Counted from the stretch's first letter, positions 9,472-18,730 are shown. The stretch: DNA of 64,000 bases from CAVUMR01 sp963742715 (GCA_963742715.1 CAVUMR010000003.1:558001-622000), one strand, 5' to 3'. Translations and numbers: made by a program. The notes: generated by a model not told the origin, from the sequence alone.

Positions 9472-10817
9472 ACACCACTGCGAACGATCCGATCGTCGTG
9501 ATCGGCGCCGGACCGTGCGGGCTCGCCTGCGCCCGGGAACTGGTCGCGCAGGGACGCGACGTCGTCGTCCTCGAACAGGCGGCCACCCCGGGCGGTTGCG
9601 GATCGTCCGACCTCGACGCCGCGGGCTTCACCTGGGACCGGGGCTGCCACGTCGTCTTCAGCCACTACGGCGAGTTCGACCGGCTGCTGACCGAGGTGAT
9701 GGGCGACGACCTGCTGTGGCACGACCGCTCGTCGTACATCCGGTTCGCCGACCGGTGGGTGCCGTACCCGTTCCAGAACAACCTGCACCGGCTGCCGCCC
9801 GAGGTCGGCTACGAGTGCCTGACCGGGCTGCTCGCGGCCCCCGGCGGCGAGGTCGACAGCGATTTCGGTACGTGGATGCGGGCGGTGTTCGGCGACGGCA
9901 TCACCCGGCACTTCATGCGCCCGTACAACTTCAAGGTCTGGGCACATCCGGCGGAGCAGATGTCGGCGCGGTGGATCGGCGAACGGGTCAGCGTGGTCGA
10001 CGCGGCCCGCGCCCTGCGCACTGTCGTGTTCCGCGAGGACGACCTCGCCTGGGGACCGAACAACCGATTCGGCTTTCCGTACTCGGGCGGCACCGGCGAG
10101 TTGTACCGCAGGATCGCCGAGCGCCTCGGGGACGTGATCCGCTACCGGCACCGGGTGGAGCGGGTCGATCCGGTCGCACGTACCGTGCACACCGACCGTG
10201 GCCTGCGACTGCGGTACTCCGCGCTGGTGTCCACGGCGCCGCTGCCGCAACTCGTGGCGAGCCTGACCAGCGCCCCGGACGAGGTACGCGGGGCCGCCGC
10301 CCGCCTGCGCAGCAACGGCGTACTGGTGGTGGGCATCGGGTACGAGCAGCCGCTCGCCGACGACCGGTCGTGGTTCTACTTCCCCGACCAGGACGTGCCG
10401 TTCTACCGGGTCACCAACTTCGCCAAGTACGCCGCGGCGAACGTGCCCGGCAGCCGGATCGACCGCTACTCCGCCTACCTGACCGAGACGTCGTACTCCG
10501 TGCACAAGCCGGTCGACCGGGGCAGCATCGTCGAGCAGGTCGAACAGGGCCTGCGCCGCAGCGGCCTGGTCGACGGCCAGCCGCGGGTGGTATCGACGCA
10601 CCTGCGGGACCTGCCCGTGGCGTACCCGGTGCCCACCCGCGACCGGGACGACGCGCTCGCGGTCGTCCAGCCGTGGCTGATGGCGCGGAACATCTACTCG
10701 CGCGGCCGGTTCGGCTCCTGGCGGTACGAGATCGGCAACATGGACCACGCGGTGAAGATGGGCATCGACATCGCGCGGCACCTGACGAGCGGAGCCCCGG
10801 AGCCGGTCTTCGGCTAG
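9468..10817 (+). CDS. FAD-dependent oxidoreductase, UDP-galactopyranose mutase / protoporphyrinogen oxidase-like
   Basis: 449 aa, starting with an ATGA overlap on copy 2 of the glycosyltransferase. The N-terminal Rossmann FAD-binding motif is VIGAGPCGLACARELVAQGRD followed by VVLEQAATPGG. The middle contains RWVPYPFQNNLHRLP, a pattern seen in UGM-like amine-oxidase-fold proteins of polysaccharide loci, and the C-terminus ends in a second FAD-contact region (RFGSWRYEIGNMDHAVKMG). The neighbourhood favours a role in sugar-nucleotide or glycan modification, perhaps pyranose-furanose mutation, over porphyrin oxidation. No membrane segment. Its stop lies 2 bp from the convergent stop of the encapsulin gene. 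Confidence 0.75.
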   Translation: MNTTANDPIVVIGAGPCGLACARELVAQGRDVVVLEQAATPGGCGSSDLDAAGFTWDRGCHVVFSHYGEFDRLLTEVMGDDLLWHDRSSYIRFADRWVPYPFQNNLHRLPPEVGYECLTGLLAAPGGEVDSDFGTWMRAVFGDGITRHFMRPYNFKVWAHPAEQMSARWIGERVSVVDAARALRTVVFREDDLAWGPNNRFGFPYSGGTGELYRRIAERLGDVIRYRHRVERVDPVARTVHTDRGLRLRYSALVSTAPLPQLVASLTSAPDEVRGAAARLRSNGVLVVGIGYEQPLADDRSWFYFPDQDVPFYRVTNFAKYAAANVPGSRIDRYSAYLTETSYSVHKPVDRGSIVEQVEQGLRRSGLVDGQPRVVSTHLRDLPVAYPVPTRDRDDALAVVQPWLMARNIYSRGRFGSWRYEIGNMDHAVKMGIDIARHLTSGAPEPVFG

Positions 10818-10819
10818 GG

Positions 10820-12244
10820 CTAGCTGCGGGCCGCCCCGATCTGCACATTGTCGAGTACGCCGAGCGCGTCCGGGACCAGCACAGCGACCGCGTAGTAGGC
10901 ACTGACCAGGTACGAAATGATGGCCTTGTCGTTGATGCCCATGAACCGCACCGACAGGCTCGGCTCGTACTCGTCCGGGATGCCGGCCTTGTGCAGGCCG
11001 ATCACTCCCTGGTCCGCCTCGCCGGTCCGCATCGCGATGATCGAGGTCGTCCGGGTACCGGAGATCGGGATCTTGTTGCACGGAAGAAGCGGCACGCCCC
11101 GCCATGCCGGGATGTGGTTGCCGTTGAGCTCGACCGTGTGCGGGTACAGGCCGCGCTTGTTGCACTCCCGGCCGAACGCGGCGATGGCGTGCGGGTGCGC
11201 GAACAGGAACTGCGTCTTGCGGCGCCGGCTCAGCAGCTCGTCCAGATCGTCCGGGGTCGGCGGCCCACTGTGGGTGTGGATCCGCTGTTTGAGGTCCACA
11301 TTGTGGAGCAGGCCGAAGTCGGCATTGTTCACCATTTCGTGTTCCTGCCGCTCGCGCAACGCCTCGACGGTCAGCCGCAGTTGCTGTTCGACCTGGTCCA
11401 TCGGTTCGTTGTAGAGGTCGGCGACCCGGCTGTGGACCCGCAGAATCGTCTGCGCGACGCTCAGCTCGTATTCGCGCGGGGTCAGTTCGTAGTCGACGAA
11501 CGTACCCGGCAGGTCCGGTTCTCCGAGGTGTCCGGACGCCAACTCGACTTCCGCCTCGCCCTGCCTATTGGCCGGTCGCCGCGGCGTGTCAAGCGCTTGT
11601 CGGATATGCGCGCCGAGTTCCGGTGCGTCCTCGCTCACATTCTCGAACGCCCGCCGTGGCAGGCTCAGCACAATGCACGAGGTCAGCGCCTTGGCGGTGA
11701 ATTCCCATTCGTGCGACTCGCCGTCGAGTAGCTGCTCGCCGAAATACTCGCCGTCGGCCAGCACCCCCAGTACGGTGTCGTCCCCGTACTCACCGGCACC
11801 GATCTTGTCGACCTTCCCGTGCGCGATCAGGACGACCTGGTCGACCGGCTGGCCGGCGGTCACGATCACGTCGCCCGCCGCGTACTCCCGCTGCTCGAAC
11901 CGGTCCGCCAGTGCGGTCAGCACGGTCAGATCCTCGAAGCCGCGTAGTTGCGGCAGCTCGACCAGGTCGTTCGGGATGACGCGCACCGCCGAGCCGACGT
12001 TGGTGAACGACACCAAACCGTCGCCGATTACGCAGGTCAGCCGCCGGTTGACCCGGTACGCGCCGCCGACCACCTGCACCCAGGGCAGCACCCGCAGCAG
12101 CCAACGCGAGGAGATGGCCTGCATCTGTGGCTGCGACTTGGTCGTCGTGGCCAGATTGCGGGCGGCTGCCGTACTGAGGCTCAGTCGCTGTTGTTCGGCG
12201 GCGTTGAGATCGACGTCCGGTCCGGTGTCTTCGAGACTAGTCAT
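10820..12244 (-). CDS. Family 2B encapsulin shell protein with cyclic-nucleotide-binding domain
   Basis: 474 aa. The N-terminus (LSLSTAAARNLATTTKSQPQMQ, then SSRWLLRVLPWVQVVGGAYRVNRRL) and the C-terminal half with GVPLLPCNKIPISG, TTSIIAMRTGE and SLSVRFMGINDKAI are hallmarks of HK97-fold Family 2 encapsulins (SrpI/EncA type). Between them sits a cyclic-nucleotide-binding fold, residues about 110-215 (AAGDVIVTAGQPVDQVVLI, then ADGEYFGEQLL), which defines subfamily 2B. Such shells encapsulate terpene cyclases or other enzymes, and the divergent neighbour is a geosmin synthase. The phosphate-binding cassette lacks the usual Arg, so ligand binding is doubtful. ATG 12244 is chosen; no strong ribosome binding site is seen, and ATG 12274 upstream is possible. 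Confidence 0.92.
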   Translation of the reverse strand: MTSLEDTGPDVDLNAAEQQRLSLSTAAARNLATTTKSQPQMQAISSRWLLRVLPWVQVVGGAYRVNRRLTCVIGDGLVSFTNVGSAVRVIPNDLVELPQLRGFEDLTVLTALADRFEQREYAAGDVIVTAGQPVDQVVLIAHGKVDKIGAGEYGDDTVLGVLADGEYFGEQLLDGESHEWEFTAKALTSCIVLSLPRRAFENVSEDAPELGAHIRQALDTPRRPANRQGEAEVELASGHLGEPDLPGTFVDYELTPREYELSVAQTILRVHSRVADLYNEPMDQVEQQLRLTVEALRERQEHEMVNNADFGLLHNVDLKQRIHTHSGPPTPDDLDELLSRRRKTQFLFAHPHAIAAFGRECNKRGLYPHTVELNGNHIPAWRGVPLLPCNKIPISGTRTTSIIAMRTGEADQGVIGLHKAGIPDEYEPSLSVRFMGINDKAIISYLVSAYYAVAVLVPDALGVLDNVQIGAARS

Positions 12245-12440
12245 GGAAATCCATCGATTCTCTAGGACGCGCATCCCCCGATAGGCGCGTACGTAGCGGA
12301 AAAGAGTGGTGGTGACCAGCAAGCGCCGGCGGATCCGTGTCCGGTGACCGGTGCACTTATGGATCCACGCGCCGAAAGCTACCGGATCGAAGCCACTCGC
12401 GGTAGCGTCAGCGCCACCCGAAGTTGCCAGGAGTCGCGGT
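12245..12440. promoter_or_regulatory. Divergent promoter region between encapsulin and geosmin synthase genes
   Basis: These 196 bp separate the two divergent starts and must hold both promoters. I see no unambiguous -35/-10 pair. An in-frame GTG at 12351 would extend the cyclase by 30 residues, but a good AGGAG site favours ATG 12441. The close divergent arrangement could couple expression of shell and cargo. Confidence 0.4.
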
Positions 12441-14708
12441 ATGTCGGCGTTCACGCTTCCGGATTTCTACCTGCCGTATCCGGCCTCCCGGAATCCGTAC
12501 GAGGGGCATGCCCGCGCCCATTCGGATGAATGGGCCCAACGGCACGGCATGCTCGATGCCCGCGGCGCCGACGGCCGGCTGGTCTGGACCCAGGAAAAGC
12601 TCACCACCAACAACTACGCGCTGATGTGCGCGTATACGCATCCGGACTGCGACGCGCCGACGCTGGACCTGATCACCGATTGGTACGTGTGGGTGTTCTT
12701 CTTCGACGACCATTTCCTGGAGCTGTTCAAATACAGCCGGGACCTGGCTGGCGCACAGGCACATCTGGACCGGCTGGCGCGGTTCATGACCGGGCCCGGA
12801 CAGCGGGCACCGGAACCGGAGAACCCCGCCGAGGCCGGCCTGGCCGACCTGTGGCCGCGGACGGTACCGGCGATGTCCGACGACTGGCGCCGGCGCTTCA
12901 CCACCAGCACCCACAACCTGATGGTCGAGTCGATGTGGGAGCTGCGGAACATCTCCGAGGACCGGATCGCGAACCCGGTCGAGTACATCGAAATGCGTCG
13001 CCGGGTCGGCGGCGCGCCCTGGTCGGCGAACCTGGTCGAGTACGCGGTCGGCGGCGCCCTGCCCGAGCGACTCGCCGGGCTGCGGCCGCTGCGGGTGCTG
13101 CGCGACACGTTCGCCGACGCCGTACACCTGCGCAACGACCTGTTCTCCTACCAGCGCGAGGTGGCCGAGGAGGGGGAGAACTCCAACGCCGTGCTGGTGT
13201 TCGAGCGTTTCCTCGACATCGACACGCAACCGGCCGCCGAGCTGGTCAACGAGCTGCTCACCTCGCGGTTGCAGCAGTTCGAGAACACCGCGCTCACCGA
13301 GGTGCCGGCCATGTTCGCCGGGCACGCGGTGCCGCCCGACGAGCAGGCCCTGGTCGGCAGGTACGTCAAGGGACTGCAGGACTGGCAGGCCGGCGGGCAC
13401 GAGTGGCACGCGCGATCCAGCCGGTACACCAAGCTCGACCGGTCGACCGCGCCGGTGCTGCCGCTCGCCCCGGCCGGGCTGGGCACCGCCTCGACCCGGG
13501 TGACTCCGGCGTCGACCGGGCTGGCGCGCCGGTTCGCGCAGCACGCACATGTCCCGACCGGACGGGTGGTCGGCCACCTGCCGATTCCGCGGCTGTTCAT
13601 GCCGTACCAGGTGCGCACCAGCCCGCACCTGGCCGGCGCGCGGGCACACAGCCGCGCTTGGGCGGAGGAGGTCGGCATGTTCCAGCCGGTACCCGGTACC
13701 CCGCCCACGGCCGCGACCCCGGCCGGGGAGGTCTGGACCGCAGCGCTGTTCGACGGGTTCGACCTCGCCCACTGCGCGGCCATGATCCACCCGAACGCCG
13801 ACCCGGAGCAGCTCGACCTCGCCGCCGACTGGCTCGCCTGGGGCACGTACGGCGACGACCTCTTCCCGGCCCGGTACGGCCGCGGTCGCGACCTGGCCGG
13901 CGGGTACGCCCAGCACGCCCGGTTGCCGATGTTCATGCCGCTCGGCACGACCGACGCGGTACCACCGCCGGCCAACGCGCTGGAGGGCGCGCTGGCCGAC
14001 CTGTGGCGGCGTACCACCGCGTCGACGACCGACAGCGCGCGGGCCCGGTTGCGGACCGCGGTCCTGTCGATGACCGCTGCCTGGCTGTGGGAGCTGGCCA
14101 ACCAGGCGCAGAATCGCGTGCCCGATCCGGTCGACTACGTCGAGATGCGCCGGGCGACCTTCGGGTCCGACCTGACCGCGGCCCTGGCCCGGCTGACCCA
14201 CGAGCGGGACATCCCCGCGGAGCTGTTTCCGACCCGGGTGCTCCAGCAGCTCGACCATGCCGCGCAGGACTACGCCTGTTTCCTCAACGACCTGTTCTCG
14301 TACCAGAAGGAGATCGAGTACGAGGACGAGCTGCACAACCTGGTGTTCGTCGTCGAGCGGTTCCTCGGGTGCGACCGGTTCACCGCCCGGAACATCGTCG
14401 CTGATCTGGCGAACGCGCGGATGGAGCAGTTCGGGCACCTGGCGACCGTCGACCTGCCCGCGTTGTACGACGAGCACCGGCTGGCCGAGCCGGTACGGCA
14501 GCTGCTCGACCGGCACGTCGAGGAGTTGACGTACTGGCTGGCCGGGATCCTCCGCTGGCACCAGACGTGCGTGCGGTACGACGTGGACGCGCTGCGGGCC
14601 CGGTACGCCGTACCGCCGGGATCCGCGGCTCGAACGCGGGGGCCGTCAGGTCGCGGAACCGGTGCGGCGAGCCTCGTCCAGGCGCTCGCGGCCGGCCGGC
14701 GCGGGTAG
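12441..14708 (+). CDS. Two-domain geosmin synthase (germacradienol/geosmin synthase)
   Basis: 755 aa, ATG after AGGAG. The N-terminal cyclase domain carries FFFDDHFLE (Asp-rich, residues 89-94) and the NSE-type NDLFSYQRE, and would convert farnesyl diphosphate to germacradienol and germacrene D. The C-terminal domain has the variant Asp motif GTYGDDLFP and NDLFSYQKE, and would convert germacradienol to geosmin. Length and both motif pairs match actinomycete geosmin synthases (about 725 aa). Extra sequence lies in the interdomain linker (Pro/Thr/Ala-rich, near residues 335-375) and in a C-terminal tail ending ASLVQALAAGRRG. Either could be an encapsulin-targeting segment, since the adjacent divergent gene encodes a Family 2B shell. 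No methyltransferase gene for 2-methylisoborneol is present. Confidence 0.93.
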   Translation: MSAFTLPDFYLPYPASRNPYEGHARAHSDEWAQRHGMLDARGADGRLVWTQEKLTTNNYALMCAYTHPDCDAPTLDLITDWYVWVFFFDDHFLELFKYSRDLAGAQAHLDRLARFMTGPGQRAPEPENPAEAGLADLWPRTVPAMSDDWRRRFTTSTHNLMVESMWELRNISEDRIANPVEYIEMRRRVGGAPWSANLVEYAVGGALPERLAGLRPLRVLRDTFADAVHLRNDLFSYQREVAEEGENSNAVLVFERFLDIDTQPAAELVNELLTSRLQQFENTALTEVPAMFAGHAVPPDEQALVGRYVKGLQDWQAGGHEWHARSSRYTKLDRSTAPVLPLAPAGLGTASTRVTPASTGLARRFAQHAHVPTGRVVGHLPIPRLFMPYQVRTSPHLAGARAHSRAWAEEVGMFQPVPGTPPTAATPAGEVWTAALFDGFDLAHCAAMIHPNADPEQLDLAADWLAWGTYGDDLFPARYGRGRDLAGGYAQHARLPMFMPLGTTDAVPPPANALEGALADLWRRTTASTTDSARARLRTAVLSMTAAWLWELANQAQNRVPDPVDYVEMRRATFGSDLTAALARLTHERDIPAELFPTRVLQQLDHAAQDYACFLNDLFSYQKEIEYEDELHNLVFVVERFLGCDRFTARNIVADLANARMEQFGHLATVDLPALYDEHRLAEPVRQLLDRHVEELTYWLAGILRWHQTCVRYDVDALRARYAVPPGSAARTRGPSGRGTGAASLVQALAAGRRG

Positions 14709-14773
14709 CGGCGGCTATGCGTGCCGCGGCAGCGCGGATGCTGGCGGCGGCTGTGCGTGCCGCGGTCGTGAGG

Positions 14774-15535
14774 TCATGGCGCGGCGCCGAATACCCGCAA
14801 CGCCGACGCCATGGCGTCCGGGCCGAGGTCGGTGGCCGGACCGAACGGATACTGCAACTGGTACGAGGCGTACAGCAGCAGGCCGATCGTGCCGACCAGC
14901 GACACCACCATGATCAGGTGCGCGGGGCGGCTGTCCACCCCGAACAGGTAGCTCAGCGCCACGGTGAACACGCCACCGGCGATCATGACGAACCACATCA
15001 TGCCGGAGAGGTTCTGCCGGGACAGGTTGAGCCGCTGCTGGCGACCGGTGAAGACCTCGTCCAAGGCATCGGTGAGCCGGTCGGCCTGCGCGTCGGGGGT
15101 CGTCGGCGCGTGCACCGTGCTGCTGAGCCGGCTGAGAATCGACTGTCCGGCCGTGCTGGTGGCTTCCCCGCGCCGGATGTCCGGCCACTCGTCATCGCTG
15201 ACCTCGCGGGCGTACCGGTCGCACAGCGCGCGGATGTCGTCGCGCTGGCCGGCCGGCAACTCGTCGGCCACCCAGTACAGCCGGACCAGGCCGTTGGCCT
15301 CCTGCTGCGCGGCGTCCCGGGCGCTGCTGACGTTCTGCCACTGCGAGGTGACCACGAAGCCGACCACGATCGCGTACAGCACGCCGACGATGGCGAAAAT
15401 GAGGCCGTTGACGTCGTTGTTGTCCTTGCGACTGCCCTGGTCCGCGCCGCGCCGGACGGCAAGGAGGAGAAGACCGGACGTGATGCAGGCCAGCCCGATC
15501 CACAAGGCGCCCACGAGGTAAACGACCACTGCCAC
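14774..15535 (-). CDS. DUF4239-type membrane protein
   Basis: 253 aa. Two N-terminal hydrophobic helices (residues about 2-28 and 43-63), a soluble charged middle with WPDIRRGEATSTAGQSIL and a Gln/Arg-rich LNLSRQNLSG, then two C-terminal helices (MMWFVMIAGGVFTVALSYLF and IMVVSLVGTIGLLLYASY). This layout fits the actinobacterial DUF4239 / bestrophin-like family. Function is unknown; ion-channel similarity has been proposed for the family. A 5-bp inverted repeat TACTC/GAGTA lies just upstream (15555-15568). Confidence 0.75.
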   Translation of the reverse strand: MAVVVYLVGALWIGLACITSGLLLLAVRRGADQGSRKDNNDVNGLIFAIVGVLYAIVVGFVVTSQWQNVSSARDAAQQEANGLVRLYWVADELPAGQRDDIRALCDRYAREVSDDEWPDIRRGEATSTAGQSILSRLSSTVHAPTTPDAQADRLTDALDEVFTGRQQRLNLSRQNLSGMMWFVMIAGGVFTVALSYLFGVDSRPAHLIMVVSLVGTIGLLLYASYQLQYPFGPATDLGPDAMASALRVFGAAP

Positions 15536-15649
15536 TCTCCGTATACATCGAGATTACTCAAGAGAGTAGTGTCGGCGCGGCCGGGTTCAAAGCGGACACC
15601 CGGATCGGGTCGAAGGTCACGCACAGTCAATGGCGTGGGTGCAGCCGCG

Positions 15650-16147
15650 ATGGCCGCGGCCCTGGTCGTGGTCCTTGTCCTGGTCGGAGGATCGTCCGCG
15701 GCGGCGACACCTCCACGACCCAGCCCGTCCGCTCCCGCCGCTGGCCATGGCGACTGCTGTGTGCTCCGGCCGTTCTGCCTGGTCTGCCACCTGCTCGGCG
15801 GGCTTCTCGGCCACCTGTGCGCCCGGCCCGTACCGCCGCCGCCTCCAGCGCCGCCGGAGCGACCCGCTCCGCCGCCGCGTCATCCCGCCCCGGCGCCGCC
15901 CGTCCGGACTCCGGCCCATTCCGCGGTACGGCCTGCGGAAGTCGCGGCACCGCGACCGCCGGTACGGACCCCGGCCGCGCACGTACCGCCCGCGTCACCG
16001 CCGCATCGGCGGGTCCACCACCGCGCCGAGGCTCCGGTGCGGTCCCCGGGCCTCACGGCTGCCCAGCGTCGTTGGATGGTCAGCAGCACGATGCTGCTCG
16101 GGCTGGTGGCCCTGCTTGCGCTGCGGGCGCGCCGGATGCGTCGCTGA
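15650..16147 (+). CDS. Proline-rich exported protein with C-terminal membrane anchor
   Basis: About 165 aa. A hydrophobic N-terminus (MAAALVVVLVLVGG, then SSAAA) looks like a signal peptide. A Cys-containing segment CCVLRPFCLVC follows, then a long Pro/Ala/Arg/His-rich stretch, and finally a TM helix (MVSSTMLLGLVALLALRA) ending in RRMRR. This resembles surface proteins held by a C-terminal helix and positive tail, without an LPXTG motif. The start is uncertain (ATG 15650 or GTG 15635), with no clear ribosome binding site. Low-complexity composition makes false ORFs likely in GC-rich DNA, but the ordered signal, spacer and anchor layout supports a real gene. Confidence 0.5.
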   Translation: MAAALVVVLVLVGGSSAAATPPRPSPSAPAAGHGDCCVLRPFCLVCHLLGGLLGHLCARPVPPPPPAPPERPAPPPRHPAPAPPVRTPAHSAVRPAEVAAPRPPVRTPAAHVPPASPPHRRVHHRAEAPVRSPGLTAAQRRWMVSSTMLLGLVALLALRARRMRR

Positions 16148-16248
16148 CGGATGGTGCGTCAGCTGACCTCAACCTGCCGCGTCTCTCTCCCCCGCCGCGG
16201 CAGTGGTTCACCGGTCACCGCCGCCTGGCCGGCGGACTAGGTTGAGGC

Positions 16249-16824
16249 GTGCGCATGACGTTGTCCACACCGGTGCTGGTGTCGATCTACTGCTGGCTCG
16301 CGTTCGAAGTGGTCCTGCTCGTACGTGACCTCGCCCGGCGGAAGGTCCGCCTCGGCCAGGACCGCGGTACGCGCGTGATCGTCTCCCTGTCGCTCGCCGG
16401 ATCGGTCCTTGTCGGCAACCTGCTGCGCACCTGGGTGCCGGCGTTGGACACCCCCGCACCGGAGATGTTCGCCGCCGCGGGAGTCGTCGCGATCTGGATG
16501 GGCCTGATCGTGCGCGCCTGGGCGGTACTGACGCTCGGCGCATCGTTCAGCACCTATCTCCAGGTCGACGCCGGCCAGGCGGTCGTCACGCGCGGCCCGT
16601 ACCGCTGGGTGCGCCACCCGTCGTACACCGGCCTGCTGCTGATCGTCCTGGGAATCGGCCTCGGCGCGGGCACCTGGCTGTTCCTGGCGAGCTGCGCCGT
16701 CATCCCTCTGTTGGGACTGCTGCCACGCATCGCGGCCGAGGAGTCCGAGCTGACCCGGGTGCTCGGCGAGCAGTACCGCGGCTACCAGGCGACAACCCAT
16801 CGCCTCGTACCGGGAGTCTGGTAG
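16249..16824 (+). CDS. Isoprenylcysteine carboxyl methyltransferase (ICMT)/PEMT-family membrane methyltransferase
   Basis: 191 aa integral membrane protein. The C-terminal half holds the ICMT signature GPYRWVRHPSYTGLLLIVLG, followed by the Glu-rich RIAAEESELTRVLGEQYRGY that closes the SAM pocket. Hydrophobic segments lie at about 5-25, 43-60, 75-95 and 125-155. It transfers a methyl group from SAM; bacterial members act on lipids or unknown isoprenoid-like substrates. Start GTG 16249, with ATG 16255 possible. It is convergent with the spherulin-4 gene, 10 bp between stops. Confidence 0.85.
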   Translation: MRMTLSTPVLVSIYCWLAFEVVLLVRDLARRKVRLGQDRGTRVIVSLSLAGSVLVGNLLRTWVPALDTPAPEMFAAAGVVAIWMGLIVRAWAVLTLGASFSTYLQVDAGQAVVTRGPYRWVRHPSYTGLLLIVLGIGLGAGTWLFLASCAVIPLLGLLPRIAAEESELTRVLGEQYRGYQATTHRLVPGVW

Positions 16825-16834
16825 GCACCGACGC

Positions 16835-18571
16835 TCAGGGCAGGGCGTAGCCACCGATGTCGGCGGTACGTACCGCGCTCAACGTGTCCGCGCCGCCGTT
16901 GTTGGCGCCGAACACGACCCTTTCCCGACCGGGAGCCAACGGATCGAAGGACGGATTCGCGTACGGCTGCACCGAGGAGTTGTACGGCGAGCGCGACAAC
17001 TGCCAGGTGTACAGGTCACCCGCGACCGCGGGTACGGCGGCTCCGACCGGAGTCCAGGTCCAGTTCGGACCCGCGTACTTGTACAGCGTGCTGTTCTCGA
17101 TGAGGTAGTCGGCGCCGATGCCGTTCACGCCGTAGCCGGTACCGGTGGAGCTGTCCACGTCGACATACACATGGCGGGTGGTGAAACCGGCGTCGAATCG
17201 CGCCCGGTACGTCACGGTCGACGCGTCGAACCCGACGGCCACGTCGTTGACGGGCCCACCCGGGTCGCCGGGCTGCTGGTACACCGGTGAGGTCGCGATC
17301 GTGCCGCCCGACTGGACCTGGAACGCGAGCCTCGCGCCCGCGCTCGTCACCGGCACTCCGGAGAAGGCGGCGCGCGGCACCGTCCACCGGTAGCCGAAAC
17401 CGACAACCGCCGCGGGGGTACTCGCGATCGGAGCCGACCCCCAGTTCCAGCCGGAACCGTTGGCGGACGACCTGTACAAGCTGCCGCCCTCGATCAGGTA
17501 GTCCGCACCCAACCCCGGTACGCCCGTGAAACCGGTCGCGGCGCTGCGGTCGGCGTCGACGTACACCCGCTGGAATCCGCTGCCGGCGGTGCTGCTCAGG
17601 CCGAACGTGACCACGTCGCCGGTCGTACCGGCCCACCAGCTCGACACGCACGGCCGGGGCGGAATCGCGGCCGCTTCGTCGACCTGGTCCCACCAGTACG
17701 AGCCCTCCGGGATGGCCGCCCACGGGTTGTCCACCAGACCCCGCGGCGTGAAGTAGATCCAACCCGCGTTACGGCTCCGGCTCAGCGCTATCGCGTCGGG
17801 CAACGCTGCTCCGCTCGTACCGTAGACAAGGTGTTCGATCCTGTTGCTGTTCGCGGGATTGACCTGCCAGGCGTAACTGCCGGTGCTGGACGGGGTGTGG
17901 CCCTGATAGGCGCTGTAGCCGCCCTCGAACGTGATGAGCAGGTCGGCCGCGCCGAGATAGCAGTCGGGAGTGTCCGTGCCCTGGTTGGTCACCACGGTCG
18001 CGGCCGGATGCGGCGACTTCACGTACGAGTAGAGGGTCTGGTAACCGCTGGCGACCGAACAGTTGTTGCTCGCCTCGTCGAAGAAGATGCCGTCGAGCCC
18101 GGCCGCGCCGTAGAGCCGGTACCAGTCGTCGATGTCCGCCTCGATCTCGCCGATCGTGCGCTGGGTGAGGTAGCCGGTCGCCACGTAACCGACCGCGGCC
18201 ACCCCGGCCGAGTCGGCCTGCGCGATGGCAGCGGTGAACACCGGGTCCGCCTGGTCGCCCGGGCCCGACGCCGGGTTCAGCACGAGCTGCCCGACCGCCG
18301 GCGCGCCGGTCGTCACCTGGGTGATCGCGGTGGACCAGGTCGGCGACAACCAGGACGGAAAGTACCCGGGTACGGCGATGTGCTGGCTGGTCACGGCCAC
18401 GGTCGAGCGATCACTCCCGGGCCGCGCGGTCGCCGGGACAGCAGCCGCGGCCGGAGCCGTCAGAGCGGCCGTCGCGAGTACGACGAGCGGCACCAAGAGG
18501 CGATAGCGCAGCCGGTACCGCAGGCGGAAGCGGAGCCGGGACGGCGGGGACACAGGACGCGGAGCGAACAC
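16835..18571 (-). CDS. Secreted spherulation-specific family 4 (spherulin-4-like) protein with two C-terminal repeats
   Basis: 578 aa from GTG 18571, six bases after GGGAGG. An Arg/Leu-repetitive N-region (RLRFRLRYRLRYRLLVPLVV) followed by LATAALTAPAAAA is an unusually basic signal peptide. The next 260 residues match the spherulin-4 pattern: IAVPGYFPSWLSPTW, VGQLVLNP, then the acidic GLDGIFFDEASNNC. Family members related to fungal Sph3 (GH135) are endo-acting galactosaminidases, so glycan hydrolysis at the cell surface is plausible. The C-terminus has two copies of a beta-rich module (VYVDADRS, GLGADYLIEGGSLY, SGWNWG; and VYVDVDSS, GIGADYLIENSTLY, PNWTWT). Substrate is not known. Confidence 0.8.
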   Translation of the reverse strand: MFAPRPVSPPSRLRFRLRYRLRYRLLVPLVVLATAALTAPAAAAVPATARPGSDRSTVAVTSQHIAVPGYFPSWLSPTWSTAITQVTTGAPAVGQLVLNPASGPGDQADPVFTAAIAQADSAGVAAVGYVATGYLTQRTIGEIEADIDDWYRLYGAAGLDGIFFDEASNNCSVASGYQTLYSYVKSPHPAATVVTNQGTDTPDCYLGAADLLITFEGGYSAYQGHTPSSTGSYAWQVNPANSNRIEHLVYGTSGAALPDAIALSRSRNAGWIYFTPRGLVDNPWAAIPEGSYWWDQVDEAAAIPPRPCVSSWWAGTTGDVVTFGLSSTAGSGFQRVYVDADRSAATGFTGVPGLGADYLIEGGSLYRSSANGSGWNWGSAPIASTPAAVVGFGYRWTVPRAAFSGVPVTSAGARLAFQVQSGGTIATSPVYQQPGDPGGPVNDVAVGFDASTVTYRARFDAGFTTRHVYVDVDSSTGTGYGVNGIGADYLIENSTLYKYAGPNWTWTPVGAAVPAVAGDLYTWQLSRSPYNSSVQPYANPSFDPLAPGRERVVFGANNGGADTLSAVRTADIGGYALP

Positions 18572-18730
18572 GACGGTCCTCCCACGGGTACGCGCACATA
18601 TGACCGGTACCGTGCGATTTCGAGCACGATAGCGCGGAACGTACAGCGCGAGAACGGTTGCGGGAGCGGGCGGGCCCGGCACCGTCACGTCGGTACCGGG
18701 CCCCGGCCCCGGCCGTGTCGCACCCGCGAT

